NCBI GenBank assembly: GCA_010094025.1
Contig: ML991846.1
Span: 1-64,000, forward strand
Reading direction: 5' to 3'
From: Viridothelium virens
Taxonomy: Eukaryota; Ascomycota; Dothideomycetes; Trypetheliales; Trypetheliaceae
DNA length: 64,000 nucleotides
Below the pieces are notes generated by a model that worked only from the letters and a program-made list of their open reading frames with translations, was not told where the DNA came from and did no database searches. Of this stretch, positions 22,848 through 34,116 are shown in pieces (the first letter of the stretch is position 1; the number at the start of each line of letters is the position of its first letter). Made by a program: the position numbers and the translations under genes.

Positions 22848-23903
22848 ATGCCGTCCCATTTCGAGAGACTTCCGGTAGAAGTCATTCAGGCCATTGGATC
22901 CCTCACGCCCCTTCATGCTGCTGTCTCCCTGTCCTTTACTTGCAGGAGGTCCTACTCTGCCCTTGGCAAGCAGTACTGGATCTCATTGCATCAAGGTGGT
23001 AAGAGACAACGAGAGCTGACACTTTTCCTCCGCAATTTGATGAGGGACTACCCGGGTCATCGATGGTGTTTCCCATGCTTAACTCTGCATAAACTCGCGC
23101 CGTTACAGCAAGCATACCAGGCGGAGAAGCTACGGCCGTGTTCACGCGCGGATCCTTTGCCCAAGTTGCTTGCAGGATTAACACCGGCGACGGACCCAAA
23201 CAGTCTCTATTTTGCCCAGGTACAGCTCATAATGGATAGGAACGAACTTGGATCGTCTTGGGGGACCCCATTGGAAAGCGCAAATTTTTCGAGGGTCGCT
23301 TGCACTGAAGATGACCCCATCAAATTTCACTCTCGTCAAGCAACTGTCACCAAAGATCGACCCTCCTTACTCGTAGAAGAGTACATGAGGATAGCTGTTC
23401 CATGGCGAAATGACCCTGAAGATATCCTTTCCTGCATGCCGCCTTCACTTTGTTCGCATCTCCATAGCGACATCTTTGCTTATCGTCAAATGAGAGGACC
23501 TGAAGACAACAGCTACGCTCTTGCCGTGAGGGCACTCGTTGGGACCCACAACAATCTGTTTAGGTACAGGTCCAAAGTGTTTTGGGACCGCAGCTACGAC
23601 GGTGAATGTGTACTCTGCGGCACGGAGTTCCACCTACGACCCTGGGTCGATCGAATACGGAAAGATGCAACGGTCTCGATTTGGGTGTATAAGGACCTTG
23701 GGGAATGCAGACATCCTAGACATACCTATTGGTTGAACCAGACTGGACAGCATTCACTCGAGAAGGCTAATTCCAACCCCGATTTGATCTACTGGCCAAG
23801 ACCTGGTCCCCACAGTTCCCTTAAGTTCGCTTTTCGAGAGCAGAGCCTTAGGAAAGGTCGCCGTATGAATCAAGAGCTTCGTGAGAAGAGGCTGGCACGA
23901 TGA
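22848..23903 (+). CDS. F-box-like protein
   Basis: Single-exon frame, 351 aa from the ATG at 22848. The first 45 residues (HFERLPVEVIQAIGSLTP, then SLSFTCRRSYSAL) match an F-box: the LP-x-E-x-x-x-x-I core and the C-terminal TCRR segment. F-box proteins join a substrate to Skp1 in SCF ubiquitin ligases. A CxxC pair occurs early (WCFPC, residues about 85-90) and another near ECVLCGT at about 258, perhaps a metal site. The C-terminus is very basic (QSLRKGRRMNQELREKRLAR). Fungi carry many such orphan F-box genes; the substrate is unknown. The frame continues upstream for 24 codons, but the chosen ATG places the F-box right at the N-terminus as usual. Confidence 0.75.
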   Translation: MPSHFERLPVEVIQAIGSLTPLHAAVSLSFTCRRSYSALGKQYWISLHQGGKRQRELTLFLRNLMRDYPGHRWCFPCLTLHKLAPLQQAYQAEKLRPCSRADPLPKLLAGLTPATDPNSLYFAQVQLIMDRNELGSSWGTPLESANFSRVACTEDDPIKFHSRQATVTKDRPSLLVEEYMRIAVPWRNDPEDILSCMPPSLCSHLHSDIFAYRQMRGPEDNSYALAVRALVGTHNNLFRYRSKVFWDRSYDGECVLCGTEFHLRPWVDRIRKDATVSIWVYKDLGECRHPRHTYWLNQTGQHSLEKANSNPDLIYWPRPGPHSSLKFAFREQSLRKGRRMNQELREKRLAR

Positions 23904-24314
23904 TAATCACCTAGGACGGTGGGCATCATGCGTCAGAGGTAGCCCGATTAGTCTTCGAACCTTTTAGACTACAGTAAGAGCTAAGCTATAGACGAGGTGC
24001 TACTGAAATACAACGATCCTCTGCTCCAAGCACTGATACAGTTAGCCGAAGGAAGAATTACCGGGACCTTCCGGGCTGCGAAAAGCTACGATAGTATATT
24101 TGGCGTATTCACTACCGATACTTTTTTCGACATCCTCCCACGGTTGTCAATGTAGCCCTAGGGCCCCTCTCCCCGGAAAAAATGAGAGAGTCCAGAATGC
24201 ATTCAGCCTGAGGGCGATGCATTGTTATTACCCAAACTGCCGAAGAAAACTACAAGCACTGCTAGATACCTTCGATGCACGTCAGCGAGCCGCTCAGCAA
24301 GAGAAGGATCTTAC
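23904..24314. other. Convergent intergenic spacer
   Basis: Between the 3' ends of the F-box gene and the DUF6594 gene. No feature seen. Confidence 0.5.
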
Positions 24315-25346
24315 TCACGCTGCTGAGCTACTAAGGACCTCATGCTGTTTCGCGGAACCTTCAAGTAATAGCAACCCAGTGAACGTGAGGGCAAATGCGA
24401 CAAGAATGCCGATACTTTTACCAATGTTGTTGCCGACTTCGGATAAAGCATAGATAGGCACCACGAAAAGCGGTGGCACTAACAGGAACATCACGGTAGC
24501 AATGAACTTCCCAGCTAGTCGCTCGGACTCGCCGTTCTCTTCCACCCACTTCTGCATGGTGACGTTGCCGCCATTTTTCTGAGTGGCTATCTTGATATGG
24601 TTCAAGGCTAGTTCGACGAGACCACCAATATGGGCATGAGCACCTGGACGTCTCAGGGTAATGAGATCTTTTAGATCATCGATATAGGCAACCTCCGGTT
24701 TCGTTACGGGCTTTGTTGTGAGTATATGTTCCAACACATTCTTATATTCATACTCGAAAGGGCGTTCCAGAGTCGCGAGATGATGAGCTGCGGACAACAG
24801 TCTCTCTACCGCTCGTCAGACGGCTGAGTAAGGAGCATCAGAAAATGACACCTACCGTACTCAATAAACTCTCTCTCCGCTCGGTCAAACAACTCTAAGC
24901 GATTCTTGGCCTCATCAATGTCATGGCGATAACGAGTCTCGATTCGGCGCGGTGATGGTTCGTGAAGATCTTTTGCTTTGTCTTCGGAATCATACCAACG
25001 TATCTCTTCTTCTAGCTGGCGAATTTGATCTTGTTTCTCCAGTATCAACCTTGCCTGAAGATGCCTAAATCTGCGAAATACTAAATTTCGGTCCTCACTA
25101 CCATGATATTCCGCAAGTGCAGGGTATCCATCTAATTCATGATCAGTCGCCCATCCATCCAGAAGATACAGCAAAGGGTTGATCAATACATGGTAGCTCA
25201 TCGAAGGTATCCAGAGACGAGTCCGAGGCCTGTTTTGAATGAGACTGCGATGTCCCCGCCATACCTACCTCAGCCTTTGGTATAGACTGGAAATTTTTTG
25301 CATTCTTATCACTCGTTCGTTGTATCTCGTTATCAGGCTGAATCAT
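24315..25346 (-). CDS. DUF6594-type membrane protein
   Basis: Exons 25346-25190, 25131-24856 and 24805-24315, with introns of 58 and 50 bp; 307 aa. The family, common in ascomycetes and without known function, has a GYPALA motif, an RRF-x-x-L-x-x-R-x-x-L motif, a coiled-coil Glu/Arg-rich middle and transmembrane helices at the C-terminus. Here these are GYPALAEYHG at about residue 54, FRRFRHLQARLILEKQ, the LEEEIRW coiled coil, and two hydrophobic helices in the last 80 residues (FIATVMFLLVPPLFVVPIYA and the GILVAFALTFTGLLLLEG segment). The first exon is Ser/Gln-rich and probably disordered. Splice sites were chosen because they restore this family order; the first intron is the less certain one. 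Confidence 0.78.
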
Positions 25347-25808
25347 GACGAACAGATAATGACATTGGCAAGACGGCCATTCCTACCTGACTTTATAATG
25401 TAGTAAAGTTCAGCCTTACGCTAATACAGGTTTGTCTACTGCAGGCTTACTCTCAGCTGCGTCCCCTGCATAAAGTGGCTTGATGATAGGTAAATGAGAC
25501 TTTGTAGCAGAGGTCTTTCATATTACATTTCAGCTCATAGATTTAGCGCGCGCGTAACCTGAATTACTCGCACATCTGGACGAGAAACATACTCTTGGGA
25601 GACACCTCATCAAAACAATCACGGAATTTTGGAAATCCTGTGAAGTGGAAATATCGATCCTATCCTCGCTGTATACCCAAGCTCACTTTCTCAAAAGACT
25701 TCGGGATATCAAGACTGGCGCTCAGCGTCGGATTTCGTAGTTCGGGGGTTTTCGCGGAGTGCCTAGGCAGTTTATCCAAGATCCAGAGCTTTGCTTTTGC
25801 TCAGAGCT
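25347..25808. other. Intergenic
   Basis: Upstream side of the DUF6594 gene. No supported gene; a short run of alternating GC (GCGCGCG) occurs near 25547-25553. Confidence 0.45.
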
Positions 25809-25997
25809 TCACCGACGGGCCAATTTGCGCTCAGAGATCTTAGACTCTCGCTCTCCGGCGTCGCCCTTGAGATTGTATTCCCATATTTTTGTGGAACCAT
25901 TATATGTTGCCTGTTCGATAACATAGGTTCGCCAGGCTCCGGAAGAGGTCTTCATCATAACTGATTCGCCATCTCTATATGAACGAGGCCACTTCAT
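25809..25997 (-). CDS. Small hypothetical protein, Tudor-like composition
   Basis: A 62-codon frame starting at ATG 25997 and ending in a stop. Its order of residues (YRDGESVMMKTSSGAWRTYV, then TKIWEYNLKG, ending in SERKLARR) resembles a small beta-barrel of the Tudor/SH3 kind found in short fungal proteins. This is a resemblance in hydrophobic pattern only. It may be a short gene, or the last exon of a decayed longer one. Confidence 0.33.
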   Translation of the reverse strand: MKWPRSYRDGESVMMKTSSGAWRTYVIEQATYNGSTKIWEYNLKGDAGERESKISERKLARR

Positions 25998-27380
25998 GAT
26001 ATGCTGTTAGTCGAAAGCGTTAAAGAAGTGAAGACGCGGTTCGACACTGACAGTTTCCCTGCTCATTGCGCTTGGAGTGACTGTGCTCATGATGTGTCCG
26101 TCGAAAGGAAGTATCACACAGCGAGAGGTCCAACGATACCCGCGCAGAGCGAGATACGTCTTAGCTGTCCCGAGAAGCTGCTGAAGAAGATTGAAGAAGT
26201 AGTATATTTTGACAGCGTCGAGGGAAATCAAGGGCGCTGGAAGATATACAATCCAGAACGTGTCAGAGGGACAAGACTGACTATATGCAGCCTGCCACGC
26301 CTGCTAGGCTGAGAGGCGAAAGAGACCCAGCTAGCAGGCATAAGCAAAGATCAGGTGTCGTGGCATACGGAGTGCATGTCATCTAACGCCAGACTGACTC
26401 ACTTGCAGATCTCGAATGGCCCCAGACGTTAGCGCGCTGATCTCTTACCTGTTTAGAGATGGAGGGGTGAAGGGAGGATACAACGCCAATTGGCGCAGCC
26501 ACAATTGTGTCAATCAAGAGTATGGAGTAGTTGCCTCGCTCTGAGCTTAAAGCTTGCTAATTAGCCCTCAGCCAGACACATATACATTTTGCCGCTGTAA
26601 TGCGAATGATACAGAGTACATACTATGCCGTATTCCGCAGGCTTCCGTCTTTTTGGCCGAGTAAACTCAGTATGCTGTTCTCTGCCACACAACATAATTA
26701 ACAGCCACCTTTTCTCGGAGTCGCGAGGCCGGATATCTTGCCAAGTTCGGACCGATATTTTTCTAGACACAAAGCCGCAGTAAGTATAATATAAATACGC
26801 ATCTATCTTCAGAGGTTTTCTTTTTTTTCCCCAGCATAGTGAGCAGATTCAAAGAAAAGAGAGGGGAGTACGATTAGTAGGGGCCGCCTTCGATCTACAA
26901 TATGTTCGTCATTGATTCTCCGACTATGATTGATTTTGATCACGTTTCCTGCAGTCTGTCAATCCAAATCTTAGCTGACCATTGCCTTAAGCCAAACAGG
27001 AAGGGTCGGGGTAGGTAGCTGATTGGGGATCATCGATAACGACAGAAGTGCTGATACGTAATTTTCCTCATAGCCTCTAGAGAGATTGAACGAGTGTCGG
27101 CCGACTTTTTTTCCCAGCCTCACGAGTCAAATCATTGCTGCTTTGGAAGTGTTCGCGCTGATTGTGGTGTCGGCTTTGCGGGCGCTCCAAGGATCGGGTG
27201 TTCCGTCTCGGTCTTGTCTCCGCAAATGCTCGAGATCATAACACCACAACTTCACCAGCGGTAGAGCTTGTCCGTAAATGCCCAGATGCTTTAACGTCAA
27301 GAAAGGTGAACTGCAGTAGCCTGTTTCGTTATCTGCTTTCTTTAAGTCCTCTCCTGTATTCAGAAGAGTTCTCAATTGCT
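25998..27380. other. Intergenic upstream of the dioxygenase gene
   Basis: No supported gene. A T-rich run occurs at about 26819-26830 and pyrimidine-rich patches near 27340-27360, plausible as promoter of the gene at 27381. Confidence 0.5.
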
Positions 27381-28306
27381 ATGGCGCCACTAACGCCCGT
27401 CCACTTCTTCTCTCATGGTTCAACAATGATGCTGGGCGAGGAGTCTAAATCCGCGGATTATTGGAAGAAATGCGGCGATGAAGCTCTCGCTCACGGCATT
27501 GAACACGTCGTCATGATGGTAAGATTCCCAATCTTCTCGGTCCAAACCGAACTAACCTCCTTCCACAGGGAGCCCACTGGGCCTCGCGCGGCGACGAGAT
27601 CCACGTCGCCACGAACCCCAAGCCCGCCAAATCGCCCGTCGCCTACGTCCACCCCTCCAAATACGTCTCCTACGAGCTAGTCCCCGACCTGCCCATGGCG
27701 GAGCGCGTGCTCTCCCTCCTACAAACCGCAGGCTTCAACGCCTCCGCAAACCCCACCTTCGACTGGATCCACGACACCTACCTGATCCTGATCCGAATGT
27801 TCCCCACGCGCTGCCCGCCCACCACCATCGTCTCCATGAACGCCCGCTACGACCCGCACTACCACGTGAAAGTCGGCAGCGCGCTGCGCGGCCTGCGCCG
27901 GGAAGGCAATGTGCTGTTCGTTGGCACGGGTGGCGCGGTGCACAACCTCTATCGCAATCGGTGGGCGCCGATGCTGAGGTATCGGGATACGTTTGCGATG
28001 GAGACGCCGCCGGAGGCGTGGGCGATGGAGTTTCGCCAGGAGGTGCAGGATGCGTTGACGAAGTCTGGGGGTGGGCCGGCGTTGCGCCGGGCGGTGACGA
28101 TGTTGATGAAGATGCCGATGTATCGGGAGGCGCATGGGACGGATGATCATTTCATGGCGGCGCAGTTTGTGGCGGGGCTGTGTGGGGATTGGGAGGATGA
28201 GGGGCAGAAGGTGGAGTTAGGGGCGGAGGATTGGGAATTGACGAATATGTGTAATAGTCAGTTTACGTTGGGTCACTGGGGAAAGGAGGTCGCAGTAGGG
28301 GCATGA
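27381..28306 (+). CDS. LigB-family aromatic ring-opening dioxygenase (DODA type)
   Basis: Class III extradiol dioxygenase of the LigB/4,5-DOPA dioxygenase type, which opens catechol-like rings with non-haem iron or zinc. Exons 27381-27518 and 27569-28306 with a 50-bp intron; 291 aa. Candidate metal and catalytic histidines sit in FFSHGS (H12), GAHWA (H49), WIHDTY (H114) and the later AHGTDDHF block (H235, H240), in the family order. A Gly-rich VGTGGAVHNL segment is present. The usual HGxW motif after the intron reads HDTY here, so the substrate may differ from the plant betalain enzymes. Exon 2 is GC-rich with a sharp switch from C-ending to G-ending codons near 27900. No partner gene is adjacent, but an ALDH-like gene and an FAH-family gene lie within 7 kb. 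Confidence 0.86.
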
Positions 28307-28616
28307 ATGGGAGGGCAGGGCTTTTGTTGTTAATAAGGACTGATAGCATGTCCTTGTATTGGTCTGAAAGATATGGACCGAAGAACGAATTTACGTCTGC
28401 ATTCTGCTCGCATTAAAGGGTTGTATGATACACTATTTGCCTCTTTTCAGAAAATATGCATATTTGAGTTATACAATTTACAAAACCTTTGAATTATGTG
28501 TAGAACATGACCTAATCCGAATTTGATCCATCTCATGCTTCCTAGTTAATTCATGAGGCCAACGTGCTCACGCCAAAAGTACTCCTGTATTTGATGACAA
28601 GATGAACAGAAAACTT
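28307..28616. other. Convergent spacer, AT-rich
   Basis: 3' UTR region of the dioxygenase and ALDH-like genes, AT-rich around 28430-28550. Nothing else seen. Confidence 0.5.
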
Positions 28617-30320
28617 TCACCTCTTCAGAGCCCTCCAGACTCTACTTCCAGCAAACCAGGCCGTAAAAGCCAACGTTGGTAGGACTACCGCACTCGCCAG
28701 TCCCAGCCCAGTTAGAATACCCTGCTCGAAGAATCCAAGACCACCGCCTTGACGTTGTCCAGTCGAAGGCAAAGGAACGGTCGCTATTTTCCTCAACTGA
28801 TCCGGTTTTAATATCGCTTTACTTTTGAAACCCTTCTTTTCGCCTTGGCCTGTCTCGGAATCTAGACACGAAGTCGCGAGGACGACGTCGATGGGAGGTG
28901 ACTGTGCGTATTGCGGTCGAGGTTGCGAGAACATTGTTGTCGTATACCGAGTCCTTGGAGAGGGGGCATGCGTGAAAGGTGCGGCGGGCCCGACTAGTCG
29001 GCGAAGGGATAAATCAGTAAATTCGTAAACAATGGTGGGCGTGACAATGATCTCCGGGAGAGAGAAATAAATAGGAACGAAGAGACTTACTAAGGAGGTT
29101 GAGTGGAATTTGGTTAACGCATGAAAGATGGCTATCAATGTATTGGCTTAGGAACTTGGCAGTGGCTGGGTTGGCGAAAAGATATGATGCTAGCAGCGTC
29201 GGCCTATCTGGAGTTCAGTCTGACACAATTGTTTCTTGAGATGAGCATAGCAATCGAAGGGCATACCTTGATTCCATCAGAGTGATTACATCCATCAGGC
29301 TAGTATATGGTGCGATTGCTAGGTGACACCCAGAAATCTTTGCGTCGAACAGCGAGCAACTTCTGTGAAGCAACATAGTCAGTATTAGGAGCTTCCGAGA
29401 CTGTAGTCCAAACAGTACCGCTCTCTGACGTCTGCAATCATGTACTCTTGCGAACCAAAGATTGACACTCGTCCAGCACTTTCCGCACTCTTGAATTTGT
29501 TCTTGATCTCATCCAAGGCCTGGGAAGGGGCTCGCTTGGATTGTGCTTGAGCAGGTACATATTGACTGGTGTATCGTACGCAAGCTTCGAAGAAGTCCTT
29601 CTTCTTGAACTCGTTCACAAGGACAATATCCGGTGAATAGGGAGATCGGCCTCCGTAGGTAAATCTTGCTGCTACAACTGCCTTCGCTGCCTTCTGAATA
29701 TCTGCCGTGCGATCGACAACCGCGACTGTTTGGGCCGAGGGCTGAGATAGGAGCTCTGACTTAAAATTTCCGGTAGAGGAACCAGTCTGATCAACAATGA
29801 GACATTCGTCCAGCAGCCGCTGATCCTTGACTTCGTCATTTGAAACGACAAAAGTATCTTGATCAAGAGCTTTGGACAATGTGGTCTTAAGCACTGGGTC
29901 CAGGTTGGACAGCGTTTGCGGAAGCTCGAGCAACACACAATTGCCTGCAGCAATTGCTAAAGCCACTGGCGCAACAATCGAAAAGAACCGTGTATGCGTC
30001 GTCGGTCGAATGAGTATGATGCCGTACCCGACCCTTCTTTTCCCATTGTCCTTGTTCTTCGCTATCAGATACTCTTCTTTAAGCTCGTTATCAAAATCCA
30101 AGCTTTGATAGGCATCGCGAACTGCGAGCATGCCCAGATAGTACTCGCTGTCGACCTCAACTCGTGGACCTTGTGCATCTTTCTGGATCGTCTCGCAAAT
30201 GGTATCCGCGTTGTCTCTCAGCGCCTTATGCAAATTCTGAAGCTCATTCTGTCGGAACCGTACATTTTCCGTGCGACCATCGATCTTTGCAGCTCGGAGT
30301 TGAGCAAAGGTCTCGGCCAT
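28617..30320 (-). CDS. Aldehyde dehydrogenase-like pseudoenzyme with C-terminal membrane segment
   Basis: Four exons: 30320-29419, 29362-29267, 29203-29091 and 28993-28617, with introns of 56, 63 and 82 bp; 495 aa. The first 300 residues follow the class-3 aldehyde dehydrogenase order (N-terminal helices, then VGYGIILIRPTTH, then SIVAPVALAIAAGNCVLLELP). The catalytic parts are gone: the expected glutamate of the ELGGK motif lies in AQTVAVVDRTAD, and the loop that should hold the nucleophilic Cys reads TYGGRSPYSPD (residues 221-231), with Pro where Cys is expected. Exons 2-4 supply the family C-terminus (SLFDAKISGCHLAIAPYTSL, NQIPLNLL, GPAAP) and a final hydrophobic helix with a basic end (GSRVWRALKR). 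It therefore looks like a membrane-tethered non-catalytic relative, not a decaying copy, since all frames and splice sites are intact. Confidence 0.82.
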
Positions 30321-30747
30321 TTTGAGAGATAACAGTCGCTTTTACAAGGCCAATTACAGGAGAAAGATGTGAACTTAATGAAATGGGACTAGAAGCGTAT
30401 TCATGATACTACTGGAGCAAATTGACACTCACCGGCTTCTGCAACGGAACACATCAGCGCGCCGCCAGATCCGTGGAACCAAGCTCTCGAATGAAGTCCG
30501 CAATGTTCCACATCGAAGTAGCCCCTCGAGGAACAAGCTTTGGGCAAGCTTTGGCTGAACCACATCGGTTCTTGCGGAGGGATTGAAAAGTCCGGCGGGC
30601 CCGAAGGACGCTTGGGAAGCTCGTGCCCCTCTGCATCAGACTTCAAGGAACTCGTTCTATGAGATACTGCGAACCTCAGAACCGTTCGGGACCTCAACTT
30701 CGAGTGCTCAGTTTCTGCCAGCTTGACCGCAAGAGCAAAGAATTGAC
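30321..30747. other. Upstream spacer of the ALDH-like gene
   Basis: No supported feature; minus-strand frames at 30401-30697 show no domain. Confidence 0.45.
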
Positions 30748-31119
30748 ATGATCAGCATGTCCGTCACGACGACTGCCAATCCCGTTACAACAACACTCAC
30801 CCGGACTCTTCGAGACTACGAGATCCATGAATCCGCCGAGCAAAATCCTGAAGAACATCCCGCACCCGTCAATCCTAATACTCCACCAACTGTTGCAAAT
30901 CCAGAAGGCTGGCCAGAGGAATACAATAATGTACCAAACTACCGACCAGTAGACCACACAAGAGATATGGAGTTAAGGCCTGGTGGCATGAATCCTGCCG
31001 AGACAGGTAGGACGAAGAATGTGTGTGAAAAGGAAGAACAAAATCTAACAGAAAGCTCTAGTCTTCATCTTCTTGATGATGAATGGAGTGAGGATCAATG
31101 CAGTATGTTCCGTCAGTGA
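30748..31119 (+). CDS. Hypothetical disordered protein
   Basis: Frame of about 123 codons with ATGs at 30748 and 30757. The composition is hydrophilic, rich in Pro, Asn, Thr and Glu (NPEEHPAPVNPNTPPTV, then GWPEEYNNVPNYRP), with no hydrophobic core. It is divergent from the ALDH-like gene. I do not recognise it. Coding is suggested only by the unbroken frame and non-random composition. Confidence 0.33.
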   Translation: MISMSVTTTANPVTTTLTRTLRDYEIHESAEQNPEEHPAPVNPNTPPTVANPEGWPEEYNNVPNYRPVDHTRDMELRPGGMNPAETGRTKNVCEKEEQNLTESSSLHLLDDEWSEDQCSMFRQ

Positions 31120-31506
31120 TTAGTACGTGATGTCATGCTTACCTCTTGCTCTTAGGGTGCTGCGCAAATGTGGCGGAAGACATTTGGTAGATTCAATCCT
31201 AATATCTTCAGATATGAGGTTGGCGGCGAATTTTAACGAAGAAATTATCATGGCGTTTGGATACTAAGGTGTTACTGTGCTGCTCATGTATTTCCGACTG
31301 TAAAAAAGGAAGGAACCTCTTCGGCTCGTTCTCTGCGCGATCTTCCGGAAGGATGACCCCGTGAAAATGAGATTGGTCAAAAGGCCCAGGCCATTGCATT
31401 CCCCGACTGACTGGAGAGCGGAAAAGTACCTAATGTTGAAACGAGAGGCACCAACTTTTCACAAGATCTCAGGTGCATGACGCTCTTACAAGCGAGGATC
31501 GGCTAG
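31120..31506. other. Intergenic spacer
   Basis: No supported gene between the hypothetical ORF and the cupin gene. Confidence 0.45.
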
Positions 31507-32198
31507 TCATTCCGATTTCTTCAGACCACCTTTAAACACGTCGATCGCTTCTCCCAATTTCTTGCCACCAACTTCCACGGCCTCTGACTCAAGTAATACA
31601 AACATCATTCTCGCCTGCAACGGTCATCAGCTACCTCTCAGTCTGACGGGACAATGCTTTTGTCCAGAAAAAAGCAATAACTTACCCATTCCGTCTGACT
31701 TGTGTTCCTCCACGAATGATTCGTCGCCCGTTGTACACAGACATCCCCACGATTCATAATGCGCGTCTCCCCGCTATCAAGACTCAATTCCAATTGGCCC
31801 TCTAAGACGACCCCATAGTCTACGCTCGTTGTCCGATGCATGGCGCCCGGGGCGCCCGGTGTAAAGTCGACAAAGCGACAAACACTGCCACCGTGGACGA
31901 CAAGACCTGGATTTTCCTCGAGGTAAGGCTTATAGGCGTTGATGTCGGCGTCGTTGTTGACTTTCACGGGGAATGTGGTAGTGGTATAGCTGCGAGAGGT
32001 CAGGGGCGTATAAGTTTCGCAGGTGAATAGGGATCAAAGAGTGTACCCGAGGAAGAAATCAGCGCCTTTGACAGGTTGAGTCCATTTCGCCTCGGCCGGA
32101 ACTTGGGTATCGAAGGTAGCGAGCCCGTCGGAGTTATGGGTAGTAATGTACCGATGGACGGGAGGAAGGTTGGAGCGCTGGGTGGGGTTTGATGACAT
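31507..32198 (-). CDS. Cupin-domain protein
   Basis: Small single-cupin protein. Exons 32198-32047, 31989-31686 and 31614-31507, with introns of 57 and 71 bp; 187 aa. The central beta-barrel is clear: cupin motif 1 region MHRTTSVDYGVVLEGQLEL and the second-motif region GDVCVQRATNHSWRN, which supply His and Glu-type metal ligands in the family, here H in MHRT and H in NHSW. The start MSSNPTQRSNLPPVHRYITT fits homologous fungal proteins as I recall them. Such proteins occur beside catabolic or secondary-metabolite genes, but their reaction is mostly unknown. It is divergent from the FAH-family gene with a 556-bp shared spacer. Confidence 0.85.
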
Positions 32199-32754
32199 CT
32201 GGACGAGTTGCTGTACCTGTAAGAGAAGAGCGAGTAATTGTGCGGACTGAGGTTCGTAATGGAAGTCAATGAATATAATAAGAGATTAAAGACGAGAGCG
32301 GAGAGATGAAAGATAGTACATTCCAGAATTTACATGCAATAAAGCTCGACGCTAGGAAATGCGGTCAAGCCTTCCGGTATCCGGAAACCGCATACATTCA
32401 GTCCGATGCGTACTACGGGAGTAAGGTGCAGAGTAATCGTAAACCCCTCATAGTCGCATCTGCAGTCTGGTGGTGGGGCTTGCATAAACTGCAGCTTCAC
32501 CCCACAGGCCGATTCCGACTAGAACGGGAGCTTTGCCAATAACAAAGGGCCAGCCGATTGACCTGAACGACTAGCATGTCTCAAATGAAAATACTCTGAC
32601 CCCTATGCGCCGAAGCGGACTTATTTCTTTTTAAAACTCCGTGGCCCAGGTGAATTCGCCAAAGTGACACGCGATCCTTTATCTTTTTTTCTTGACCCTC
32701 TTATTCCTGAGGTGCTTGAAGTTCCCAACAAACTCAAGTCACCGAATCGTGACA
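32199..32754. promoter_or_regulatory. Divergent promoter, cupin / FAH-family gene
   Basis: 556-bp spacer between the two start codons. A long poly-T run lies about 65 bp upstream of the FAH start (near 32684-32692), typical of fungal promoters. Nothing else codes here. Shared control of the two genes is an inference from the layout. Confidence 0.5.
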
Positions 32755-34116
32755 ATGCCCTCGGAGTATGCTCACCATTTTGGTATTAACAACATCCCGT
32801 ATGGAATTGCCAGCAGCTCCAAACACCCACCGAGCGTTGTAACTCGTTTGCAAGACTCGGTGCTCTTTCTCGATCCACTTGCTCGAACAGGATTGCTCAG
32901 CGGCCATTTCGGTGGGGAAGTACTCGAAACTTTTGGGAAGGTAAGACATATTCGAAGGCTCAACCTAACAGCGCGCTATGTTGAATGAATTCCATCTAAT
33001 ATTTGGAACAGCCAACTTTAAATTCACTCGCTACTTTACCCAAAGATGATCTTAAAGTGCTTCGATCTGCTCTTCAAGGAATTCTGAAGAATCTTGAGAA
33101 GCTCCAAGGCTGTGTAGAGCCCATTGAGAATGTTCGTATGCATCTTCCAGTTGAAGTGGGCGACTTCACGGATTTCTCATGCTCGGCCGATCATATGTTG
33201 AACGCTGGCGAATCCGTCACTGGACTTCGTAACCTTCCGCCCAGCTTTAGGTATCTTCCAGTGGGATATATTAGCAGGGCCAGCGGAGTCAAGGTGTCCG
33301 GAACTCCATTCCACAGACCATGGGGTCAGTATAGGAAAGACGGTAGTGTCGTATGGGCGCCGACAGAGCAGCTCGATTACGAATTGGAAATGGCATGCAT
33401 AATTGGGAAGCCAAGCAAATTCGGTACGCGGGTGAAAGTTGAGGACACGGCGGAACATATCTTTGGAATCGTCATATTGAACGACTGGAGCGGTATGCCG
33501 AAACTCCTAGGTTTTCAAGGGCTCGAACGATGACTGACAGTGTGATCCCGTAGCGCGTGACATTCAGTCCCTGGAAATGCCCCCATTAGGCCCAATGAAT
33601 AGTAAAAGCTTCTGTACTTCGGTGTCGCCATGGGTCATTAATCCTGAGGCGCTAGCGCCTTTCCGAAGCACCGGCAATGTACCAGCACGGGAAGAGCCAC
33701 CGAATGGAGTCATGACCCATTTCTCAGGGCCAGGACGAGAAGGCTATAGTGTCGATCTTACTGCCTCAGTGGTCTCGCCCAAAGACAAAGACAGCAAGAC
33801 CATACTTTGCAGGTCAAACCTCAGTACCATGTACTGGACCTTCGAAGATTTGATTGCGCACCAAACTTGTAACGGCGCTTTCCTTCGTACCGGAGATATC
33901 CTGGCGACTGGAACGGTGACTGGGAAAGAAAAGAAAACATCTCATGGTTGTCTGTTGGAGTTGACTGCCGGAGGAAAGCAAAGCTATGGCCTCAATAATG
34001 GAGAGACAAGAACCTACTTGGAAGACGGTGATTCTGTAATTCTTGACGGCATTTCTGGAGAAGGAGTAGGGTTTGGGGACTGCACTGGGACGGTATTGCC
34101 AGCACAAAAGGATTGA
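32755..34116 (+). CDS. FAH: Fumarylacetoacetase-family hydrolase
   Basis: C-C bond hydrolase of the FAH family; the namesake cleaves fumarylacetoacetate to fumarate and acetoacetate in the last step of tyrosine breakdown. Exons 32755-32940, 33012-33492 and 33554-34116, introns 71 and 61 bp; 409 aa, close to the usual 420. The N-terminal SH3-like domain starts with HHFGINNIPYGIASS. The catalytic domain has VEVGDFTDFSCSADH, GQYRKDG, the Asp/Glu metal ligands (LDYELEMACIIG), LNDWSARDIQ, SFCTSVSPWV, and the TGKEKKTSHGCLLEL segment. No defect is seen. Fungi often have a main FahA next to maiA and hmgA; those partners are absent here, so this may be a paralogue with another acylpyruvate-like substrate. 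Confidence 0.92.

Noticed and set aside
27719-28150. 143-codon minus-strand frame opposite the dioxygenase
   Set aside because: Arg/His-rich antisense shadow of a GC-rich exon.
28617-28934. Separate small membrane protein starting at MFSQPRPQ
   Set aside because: First considered as its own gene; splice sites and frame join it to the ALDH-like gene as its last exon, and the joined C-terminus (NQIPLNLL/GPAAP) is family-like.
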